From NCBI GenBank assembly GCA_930367205.1, contig OV884014.1, positions 73,697,104 through 73,761,103 on the forward strand: a stretch of 64,000 nt of DNA, written 5' to 3'. Shown piece by piece: positions 56,156 to 64,000 of the stretch. The DNA is from Acanthosoma haemorrhoidale (taxonomy: Eukaryota; Arthropoda; Insecta; Hemiptera; Acanthosomatidae). The position numbers were made by a program, and so were the translations under genes. The first letter of the stretch is position 1. Each line of letters begins with the position of its first letter. The notes beneath the pieces are model-generated. The model saw only the letters and a program-made list of their open reading frames with translations. It searched no databases and was not told the origin of the DNA.

Positions 56156-56396
56156 TCACATGGAGAGCGAAATCCTGCTACCCACTGGTGTAACTGTCAA
56201 ACTGGAATAAGGGTTAACCGATACCCCTCCCTAAGAAGGCGATCACTACATGGACGTTGATTGTGCCATTGCACAAGATAATGGTTGTCTTCTTGTATTT
56301 TCTAGTCAAGAACAAGACACAGCTATCCACACAGAGGTTAATACTAGTTCAATTTGTGATGAAACCGATGTTTGTCAAAATCAAGAAAGATATTAG
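56110..56396 (+). pseudogene. Vestigial acidic C-terminal stretch, 55-kb copy
   Basis: Homologue of 5,827-6,119, with an additional stop: MESEILLPTGVTVKLE, stop, GLTDTPP, stop, EGDHYMDVDCAIAQDNGC and SSICDETDVCQNQERY. It overlaps the end of the ankyrin frame, supporting the view that the stretch was once the C-terminus. Confidence 0.45.
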
Positions 56397-56904
56397 TCTT
56401 CTGAAAATGACAGTTGCACTCCGATAGTTGACTTAACTTTTGATGACAAAAATTTATTTTGATTATTACCATATAAATTGTTACCTATAATCTACTATGT
56501 AATTTTTATATGGTTTCCACTTCCAATGGTTGTAAATATGTAATTTTAATATAAATTTACTTCTTTTAAATGTATGTCCCGTATTTCTACCTATTGTCAA
56601 TTTAACCTACCTTTAATGATTTTGATATTTTTACCTTAATCTACATTGAAAAGTGAGCTGTTTAATGTTTTTTGTTGATTAAAATTTGAAGAACATACTA
56701 TTATGTTTTTTATATAAATTGTTTATATTTAAGTTATTCATACAAAAGAATCTCTGGCTAAAGGAAAATTGTTTAGTAACATTACTTTTCATTAATTTAA
56801 TATATATAAGCACGTCTGTGAGTAAACTTAAAATTTACCTTAATATTACTTCCAGATTTACTAAAATTTACATCTTTTTCTTTGTTTGTTGTTGTTGGGC
56901 CACG
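56397..56904. other. ANK 3' flank then AT-rich sequence
   Basis: The part up to about 56,700 matches 6,120-6,430. The rest is unmatched AT-rich DNA with a chance 73-codon frame. Confidence 0.45.
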
Positions 56905-57720
56905 TGATCAGTAAACGTCCACTGCTATCATCTCAATCCTTCTTCTCTTCTTCCATCTACTGTTCTTCCATCTGCTTGTCTCATGGGATGACCCAATAAA
57001 GAACAAGACGCACCTTGTCTCCTGGCTGATCAAAACAAACAAGGGCACTTCCCGCTCTCTCTCATCGTTTTTATCTCATCTGTTGCCTACTTGATTTTTT
57101 TAACTTTCTTATTTTCCAATGCAAGTTGTCTTAGATATTATTAACTTTTCTTATTTTAAAGTTAACAAATCCAATATTAAAATATTTATATTTAATTCTT
57201 GATATTATTTATATGATAAATAATTTATAGTATAATATTAATTAGATATAACGGCAACAAATAATGTTCATCCCTTCATAGCCATGATCCACGGGTCGTT
57301 TACCGCCCTTTTATGCCTGCTAATTTCTATATATTTATTTATATCAAAGGCAACATCACAAACTCACATCTAAATATCACAACAATATATTAAAATATAG
57401 TATTTGCATATGGAAAATTGTAGTTTGAAAACATTGTAACTGTTTTATAAGAATAACGTTTTATGAGAAAAGTGTACAGATTACCAGCAGATAATAATAC
57501 CACCTTTAACGAAAATATCTCGTCCTGAAATTACTGCTATTTCAAAAGATATCTTTTAGAAATTAAGTTTATTTAGAAAAAAAGGCATCATATAGGTAGA
57601 CTGGTTAAAACATTGTACTTAAGTCAATACATAATTGTAACATTTATGTCTTGTTTTATGTTAAAACATGGTTTTAATTTTTTTTTTAAATGCTTATTTT
57701 TCGAATTGTTGTTTAATATT
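56905..57720. repeat. Mosaic of rearranged unit A pieces
   Basis: 56,905-57,305 matches the left flank module 2,783-3,165. 57,300-57,360 matches 3,945-3,990 (CGCCCTTTTATGCCTGCTAA). 57,385-57,720 matches about 6,940-7,265. The intervening ANK gene is absent from this copy, so large internal deletions or template switches occurred. Confidence 0.7.
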
Positions 57721-58129
57721 TCATACAAATTATTTGTGATATAATCTGTTTGGTAATATTTACCAGAATTGCTGTAGGATAAATAGATTGTTTGTAGGAT
57801 GATTACTGCAGGAAATAGCCCCCCAAAAAAAACATTAGACTTCTTTTATAATTATTACTTTTTCTTTTTATATATTTCAACTTAAAATATTCATATTTAA
57901 AAAAAAAATTACGTTATTAAGGATTCACTAGATAGAAAAAAATCAGAAGCGGTTATAATAAAGTTATTCAAAATAAAAAAAATACTATAAAAACTAGTTA
58001 AACTAACAATGATTTATCGTTTAATCATCAATTTATATATAAACAAAATAATTCCTAGCTGTTTAGTTTCCTATTCAATTGGTGATTCTTGAGTATTTAG
58101 TGTTGTAAAGACATTTTAACTTTTATTGT
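57721..58129. other. AT-rich, no feature recognised
   Basis: No gene found. Confidence 0.4.
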
Positions 58130-58345
58130 TTATTTTGAACATAGGAGTGTGACAATATTCTTTGCAGATAATCCCTGCAATCTATACTTCTCCAAAAGAT
58201 AGCCAATGCTCCCTTCTATGTCAACATCCCTACCCTCCACATCCCATTCATTCAATATCTAACTAACTCTTTCTATCAGAACTTCCATTTCCTCATCCCT
58301 GGCCATCCTAATCAATTTACCACCTCCTCTAAATCATCCACCATT
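58130..58345 (-). pseudogene. Decayed coding stretch, unknown protein
   Basis: On the minus strand one frame reads GGGKLIRMARDEEMEVLIER, one stop, then ILNEWDVEGRDVDIEGS and GYLLEKYRLQGLSAKNIVTL, with TAA at 58,130. The acidic, helix-like composition over about 70 codons is unlike the AT-rich background, so it probably once encoded protein. Family not recognised. Like the decayed exons upstream of the ANK genes it lies on the minus strand left of an ANK gene. Confidence 0.4.
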
Positions 58346-58460
58346 TTGTTTCTTGTGAGCTCAGTGTGAAAAAGTGTCAAGTTATTTGGGCTAAATAGCC
58401 ATTTCCCATACTTAAGCCAGTGCATTATGATAGAATATTTTTTTCCTGAGATCATATACA

Positions 58461-59661
58461 ACATTCATTTGTGTTTTACTTCCTAAATCCAGTTTGTTTT
58501 TTGTCTACAAAAATTTGAATAATGTATTAAACATCATCTCCATTCTCATCCTTATTAATATTTATTTTTCTGAGGGTACAAGAGTTATTTAATATTTAAC
58601 AAGTTTTTATCATTTTCTAGTCAATTTGAGTTAAAAACACTTTTTTTGTTACATGCATTAAGGGTCAGTTGTAAGGTTCTCTTAGACTTCAAGAGGGGTT
58701 TGGGTTTGGGTTTCAATAGGTAAACCACCAAAACAAAATAACCTTACTAAGATAAACATATCTAACAGAATCACAAACACTAGAACTTTAGTTTTTTCGG
58801 GCGCCAATTGTTATGTTTATTATCTGAGGTTAGATTAGATGTAACAAAACTTTCTTTAACTCTTTAATAAACCAGTCTGTGATAAATTACAATGTTATTA
58901 ACAAATTTGATTTACCTTACTATTATTTACAGAATGATTAACATTTAGTCCTTTTTTTCTAGCTTCATTCACTGAGACTACCACATGGTCAGTAAAATTC
59001 ATTGCTATCACCTCAAACTTCCTCTCTTAATAAAATCCTTCTTCCTTCAATCCTTCTCCCATTTGTCCAATCACCACTCAACAAAATTCTTCAAGGTTCA
59101 CAATTTCACTCTCCTCATTCACCGCACTAACAAAAGAATCTTCATCCAACCCATCTCCCTGGATAACCAGCAGAACAACCTCCTTTCCATCTTGTTTTCC
59201 AAGCACCCCCTCCTTTTCCAAGGCTCATTTGTCCCGCCCTTTTATGCCTGCTAATTTCAAATTTAAATCAAAGGCAAAGCATCTAACCATTACAACAATA
59301 TGAACAAAATTTATAATCCTGTTGGCGGTCTATCCTGATTTAAAATTTTAGACCCCTTACACAGTCCATATGTTAGACTCAAGTTAAATTACTTCTCTAG
59401 GTAAATATAATAAAGTTGCTTTTCCTATAATCTATTCATTAGATTAATAATTGATTCTTTTGTCAGCTGAAAATGTATATCATTATTCCAAATGTTGCTA
59501 TTGAGAGCATTAGCGTCTTGAGGGCTATTATCCGTCACTGAATGTTTTTGTAGCTGAGTGTATGAGTGATTGAGTGACTGATGCTACCTATTTCTGACTC
59601 CAATATTTCCGCCAATAAACATTCAATAGTAAATCTAAAATTATTTAATATCATATTGCAG
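58461..59661. repeat. Unit A'' start: upstream region of ANK gene 3
   Basis: Collinear with 31,811-33,011 from CATTTG.GTTTTACTTCCTA onward. It shares the A'-specific sequence variants rather than those of unit A, so A'' derives from A' or its ancestor. It includes the decayed minus exon (58,916-59,221) and the acceptor at 59,661. Confidence 0.8.
58916..59221 (-). pseudogene. Decayed exon divergent from ANK gene 3
   Basis: Same as 32,266-32,571: TTG in place of ATG, two internal stops, donor AAG/GTAAAT retained. Confidence 0.45.
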
Positions 59662-59706
59662 GGACCTGAACGAGATAAAACGGAAGGATAATACTTTGAT
59701 TTAACA

Positions 59707-61308
59707 ATGTCAGCTGATGAGCTAACATTTACCGGAAATCTTTACCATGAGATCATCGCTGGCAATGTTGATGTTGTGGTTGAGCTATGTAACAGAGGTG
59801 CCAGTCCGAATGCGATCGTCGGTGAAGAAGGCAACAGCTTGGTGCACTGGGCAGTCATTGCAAATAGCGTTCCTATACTCCAGGAGTTCAAAAATCGCGG
59901 CATCAAATTTTCTCAAGTCAATCACAGATTTAGAACCCCACTCCATACCACTGCAGAATCGGGATGTGATGAAGCGCTGCTTTGGCTGATAGATCACGGT
60001 GCCGTTGACATAGAAGCCAAAGACAATGAAGGACTAACAGCATTAGCACTAGCAGCTCACAATGGTCACCTAGGCTCGGCGATGATATTGGTCAATAAAG
60101 GAGCGACTGTGGACTCAGAGGATGCTCTCAAAAGAACTCCACTGTTCGCTGCAGCTAGTGCTGGCCAATGCGAAGTAATGAAATACCTTCTTAAAAATGG
60201 AGCGGATCTGACTGTTCTTGATGGTTATCGCAAAACGTTGTTGCATGCAGCAGTCCATAGCAAAGATTTAGCAACAGTCTTCACGGCACTGGACCTGGCG
60301 ATGGAGATCAATGCAAAAGATGATAGGGAATCTACTGCTCTCCATGAAGCTGCCCTGTATTCTAGCAAAGATGTAGTGGGTTTGCTGCTAGATAGAGGAG
60401 CAGTAATAAATGCAAAAGATAGTTGGGGCCGTACTCCTCTACATGAAGCCGTCAGGGCACAGAACAAAGAAGTGGCAAGTTTGCTCCTAGATAAAGGAGC
60501 AGAAATAAATGCAAAAGATAGTAGGCGCCGTACTCCTCTGCATGAAGCCGTCAAGGGATCAAATAAACAAGTGGCATGTTTGCTCCTAGATAAAGGAGCA
60601 GAAATAAATGCAAAAGATGATTGGGGTCGTACTACTCTGCATGATGCTGTCAGGGCACAGAACAAAGAAGTGGCAAGTTTGCTCCTAGATAAAGGAACAG
60701 AAATAAATGCCAAAAGTAATTATGGCCATACTCCTCTGCATTATGCCGCCATGGCACAGAACAAAGAAGTGGCAAGTTTGCTCCTAGATAAAGGAGCAGA
60801 AATAAATGCAAAAGATGGTTGGGGTCGTACTCCTCTGCATGAAGCCGTCAATGAACAGAACAAAGAAGTGGCAAGTTTGTTCCTAGATAGAGGAGCAGAA
60901 ATAAATGCCAAAAGTAATTATGGCCATACTCCTCTGCATGTTGCCGTCAAGGCACAGAACAAAGAAGTGGCAAGTTTGCTCCTAAATAAAGGAGCAGAAA
61001 TAAATGCCAAAAGTTATTGGGGCCGTACTCCTCTGCATGATGCCGTCAAGGCACAGAACAAAGAAGTGGCAAGTTTGCTCCTAAATGAAGGAGCAGAAAT
61101 AAATGCCAAAAGTGATTTGGGCCATACTCCTCTGCATGATGCTATCATCGCACAGAACAGAGAAGTGGCAAGTTTGCTCCTAGATAAAGGAGCAGAAATA
61201 AATGTGAAAGACAATAAAGGTTGCACTGCATTGGACATAGCAAGAAATGCCCGGCAAACAGTATTCGTTAGAATGCTGCTAGATAGAGGAGCAGACATAA
61301 ATGCCTAA
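59707..61308 (+). CDS. Ankyrin-repeat protein 3 (533 aa)
   Basis: An open exon with about 16 ankyrin repeats, same ATG and acceptor as the others, and an intact terminal repeat (KDNKGCTALDIARNARQTVF..ADINA). The first six repeats differ from genes 1 and 2 at scattered residues (for example DVVVELCNRG, ADLTVLDGYRK, EINAKDDRESTALHEAAL). It has a single copy of the three-repeat block that is fourfold in gene 2, then the same last repeats as gene 2. This full-length form is a good candidate for the ancestral architecture before array expansion. No other domain visible. Confidence 0.83.
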   Translation: MSADELTFTGNLYHEIIAGNVDVVVELCNRGASPNAIVGEEGNSLVHWAVIANSVPILQEFKNRGIKFSQVNHRFRTPLHTTAESGCDEALLWLIDHGAVDIEAKDNEGLTALALAAHNGHLGSAMILVNKGATVDSEDALKRTPLFAAASAGQCEVMKYLLKNGADLTVLDGYRKTLLHAAVHSKDLATVFTALDLAMEINAKDDRESTALHEAALYSSKDVVGLLLDRGAVINAKDSWGRTPLHEAVRAQNKEVASLLLDKGAEINAKDSRRRTPLHEAVKGSNKQVACLLLDKGAEINAKDDWGRTTLHDAVRAQNKEVASLLLDKGTEINAKSNYGHTPLHYAAMAQNKEVASLLLDKGAEINAKDGWGRTPLHEAVNEQNKEVASLFLDRGAEINAKSNYGHTPLHVAVKAQNKEVASLLLNKGAEINAKSYWGRTPLHDAVKAQNKEVASLLLNEGAEINAKSDLGHTPLHDAIIAQNREVASLLLDKGAEINVKDNKGCTALDIARNARQTVFVRMLLDRGADINA

Positions 61309-61729
61309 CACTTAAGAGTACTATAAGTTACTAAGAGTATTTGGCAGTCCAGGCATGCATTGTATTTGTAATCGATTTATTTTATGATTAATCTAGTTAG
61401 TTATTTTAAAATTTTTTAAGGATCATGATTTTATTACCATTTATTCAATTATAATAGCTGAGTTTAATTGAGTTTTTTGTATTAGCACTACCCCATTACC
61501 AAGATTATTAACAAACCAATCACCTTTTTCTTAATTAATAAATATTTTTAAAATTTTATTTATTGATTCACAACCTGTAAGTCTGATGAAAAAATTGCAG
61601 TCTGACACGAAGGCAGAGGACATCCAGCGATGATACCTCTCCTATTCTGCTGATCCTAAGTTTGTAATAATTTAGTTTTATTAATTTAGAATATTTGCTT
61701 CATGATGGAAGTAGGATGTGCTATTTAGG
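61309..61729 (+). other. 3' UTR region of ANK gene 3
   Basis: Collinear with 36,144-36,565, with AATAAATATTTTT near 61,538 as a possible polyadenylation signal. Confidence 0.5.
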
Positions 61730-62021
61730 AATGTTTTAGTCAAATCAAAATTCCCTCCTCACTCATGCCAGAAGGATTTAATCACATGGAGGGCGAAATG
61801 CTGCTATTCACTGGTGTAACTGTCAAACTGGAATATGGGTTAACTGATCCCCCTCCCTAAGAAGGCGATCACCACATGGATGTTGATTGTGCCGTTGCAC
61901 AAGAAATGGTTGTCTTATTGTATTTTCTAGTCAAATACAAGACACAGCTTCCAATACAGAGGTTAGTACTAGTTCAATTCCTGATGAAACCGATGTTTGT
62001 CAAAATCAAGAAAGTTATTAG
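61730..62021 (+). pseudogene. Vestigial acidic C-terminal stretch, copy 3
   Basis: As at 36,566-36,858 with the same internal TAA. A one-base loss (CAAGAAATGG for CAAGATAATGG) breaks the frame further. Confidence 0.45.
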
Positions 62022-62446
62022 TCTTTTGAAAATGACAGTTGCACTCCGATAATTTACTTACCTTTTGATGACATTAAAAAATTGTTATTTTAATTATTTC
62101 CATAGAAATTTTTACCAATAAGCTACTGTGTAATTTTTATATGGTTTTCACTTACAATCGTTGTAAATATCTAATTTTAATATTAATTAACTTCTTTTAA
62201 ATGTATATTCCGTATTTCTACCTATTTTCAATTTAACCTACCTGTAATGATTTTTATATTTTTACCTGAATCTATATTGAAAAGAGTGCTGTTTAATGTT
62301 TTTTGTTGATTAAAATTTGAAGAACATATTGTTATGATATTTTAATGTTATGATTTTGTATTGTGTTTTTGAAATAAACTCGGAATAAGCGAGTGTTAAA
62401 GAACGTAATAACGATCCGTGGTTCATGCCTATGAAAGTATGAACGT

Positions 62447-63020
62447 TGTTATTGCCGTTATATTAACTATTAATATTTATAATAAAAATAATATCAATAA
62501 TTAATATAAAAATTTATTATATAAACTACGTAAATTAAGCAACGTATAAATATCCGAAACAACTGGCATTGAATAACCAGTTGAAAGAACAATAAGGCAG
62601 CGGAGAGATGCAAGATATTGATACCGAGAAGCAAGACTCATTCTTCTTGGAACAGGCAGATGATGAGGCAGGACCAGGAGGGACTCCAGCCCAGTAACAA
62701 CCCACGCGAGGTCAGCCCTTTTCACTTTCACCCGGCACGAGAACAAAGGACGCTCAAGTAAGACGATCCGGATCATGCGATGCAGATTAGAGGAAGACAA
62801 TCCGAATCACGCAATAGAAGACGACCATCGAAGAAAGCAACACAAAGAAGCACTGGCTAGTAGTATCATGTTATGAATAATTATAAGGTACCATTTTAAT
62901 GTTAGATTTAATAGTATTCTTTTATTACGTACGTAGTTAATTTGTATATCAAATTTTAAATCAATGTGTGTAAATAAACAATTATTCCTTTTGCCAGAAG
63001 TTTCCCAAATTTTACTAACA
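62447..63020 (+). repeat. Full-length LTR-like sequence (574 bp)
   Basis: The most complete copy of the LTR right of the ANK genes: TGTTATTGCC start, TATAAATA near 62,546, AATAAA near 62,972, TACTAACA end. It contains 279 bp (about 62,651-62,929) missing from the 295-bp copies at 6,546 and 37,276. Since A'' otherwise resembles A', the short form is the derived one or the long form was restored by conversion. Confidence 0.6.
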
Positions 63021-63365
63021 GAACCTTAAGATAACGTAAAAGTTAAATATAAAGTTATAAATTATATGAAAAAATATATAGTTAAAATATATATAAATAA
63101 TAAATATTTGAATAATATATTAAAATATAGTATTTGCATATGGAAAATTGTAGTTTTCTTTAAATCAATGTGTGTAAATAAACAATTATTCCTTTTGCCA
63201 GAAGTTTCCCAAATTTTATTAACAGAACCTTAAGATAACGTAAAAGTTAAATATAAAGTTATAAATTATATGAAAAAATGTATAATTAAAATATATATAA
63301 ATAATAAATATTTGAATAATATATTAAAATATAGTATTTGCATATGGAAAATTGTAGTTTGTAAA
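62957..63365 (+). repeat. Tandem duplication of about 207 bp at the LTR end
   Basis: The segment beginning AAATCAATGTGTGTAAATAA (62,957) through GGAAAATTGTAG is repeated from about 63,163. The LTR end and the first part of the AT-rich flank therefore occur twice in A'' but once in A and A'. Confidence 0.85.
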
Positions 63366-63905
63366 CATTGTAACTGTTTTATAAGAATAAAGTTTTATGA
63401 GAAGTATATAGATTACCAACAGATAATAATACCACCTTTAACGAAAAAATCTTGTCCTGAAATTACTGCTATTTCAAAAGATATTCTTTTAGAAATTCAG
63501 TTTATTTAGAAAAAAAGGTATCACGTAGGTAGACTGATTGAAATATTGTACTTAAATGAATACATAATTGTGACATTTATGTCTTGTTTTATGTTAAAAT
63601 GTGGTTTTCATTTTTTTTTTTTTAAATGCTTATTTTTCAAATTGTTTTTTAATATGAGCTCAGATTAGTTTTTAATTTTTTGTATAGTCTACTTGGATTT
63701 TATGAATGATATTTGAAAAAAGTAATTATTATTAACATAGCCCTAAATGTTAAATTACAAATTGTGATATTTAGTATGCTCCAAATTGTAAATTCATAGT
63801 GATATCTTAAAATATTGCGAATTTCTTGATGTTGCAGCTCCCTGCTACACGAGGGAAACAACTCAATCCGGCCACCGTTTTGCCTTCTAGTTTAAATTAC
63901 AAATA

Positions 63906-64000
63906 ATATATATCAGCAGCTTGAGACGTACTTATATGGCCGGGCTGTAAAGTAGGTGACCTTGACTGTAAAATGTTTTTCTGACAACACTCTTCAACTT
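63906..64000 (-). mobile_element. LINE 3' part, unit A'' copy
   Basis: Matches 7,706-7,797 (CAGCAGCTTGAGACGTACT). About 190 bp between the AT-rich flank and the LINE, present in A and A', is deleted here. Continues beyond the window. Confidence 0.75.

Overview
The window looks like repeat-rich, AT-rich nuclear DNA from an insect. The best taxonomic clue is a split, intron-containing gene on the minus strand (exons at 17,467-17,563 and 15,981-16,319, possible last exon at 12,156-12,335). Its signal peptide, Cys-containing N-terminal region and 'LAY' tail resemble the insect-specific Osiris (DUF1676) family. Nearly everything else is degraded transposable elements (BEL/Pao, Ty3/Gypsy, Jockey-like LINE, Tc1/mariner, a hAT-type MITE, a SINE-like insertion, a large foldback) and a family of ankyrin-repeat (ANK) genes. 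I cannot name the species.

Layout. Segmental unit A (window start to about 11,220) recurs as A' (28,645-41,970) and partly as A'' (58,461 to window end). In A and A' the order is: BEL/Pao pol (minus), a Gypsy integrase scrap (plus), an LTR-like module in minus orientation, a decayed minus-strand exon, the ANK gene (plus), a vestigial acidic C-terminal coding stretch, an LTR (plus), a dead Jockey-like LINE (minus) carrying a nested SINE-like insertion, a GC-rich dispersed repeat, then non-coding DNA. A second segmental unit B (22,170-26,645) recurs as B' (50,302-53,545). Single-copy DNA at about 11,230-20,900 holds the Osiris-like gene and a minisatellite. Between A' and B' (42,000-50,290) lie a 2.5-kb foldback with a poly(A)-tailed insertion containing an ANK 3' fragment, and a Gypsy-class provirus remnant interrupted by a mariner copy. 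After B' come a hAT MITE, a Gypsy tail plus LTR, a 5'-truncated diverged ANK pseudogene and a mosaic of unit-A pieces.

Three ANK genes are open from a shared ATG: 472, 1028 and 533 codons at 4,421, 33,057 and 59,707. They differ mainly in the number of 99-bp repeats. The longest carries four almost identical 297-bp (three-repeat) higher-order units in tandem, and the shortest carries an exact 198-bp doublet. Each has a splice acceptor 45 bp before the ATG, so these are eukaryotic, spliced genes.

The most unusual feature is the recurring ANK cassette. The gene sits between two outward-facing, related LTR-like modules, has a decayed divergent exon upstream and a decayed reading frame downstream, and has been copied by segmental duplication, by internal repeat expansion and apparently once through a poly(A)-tailed retro-insertion. 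The TE genes are all broken. The intact ANK frames and the Osiris-like exons are the only sequences I would expect to encode working host proteins.
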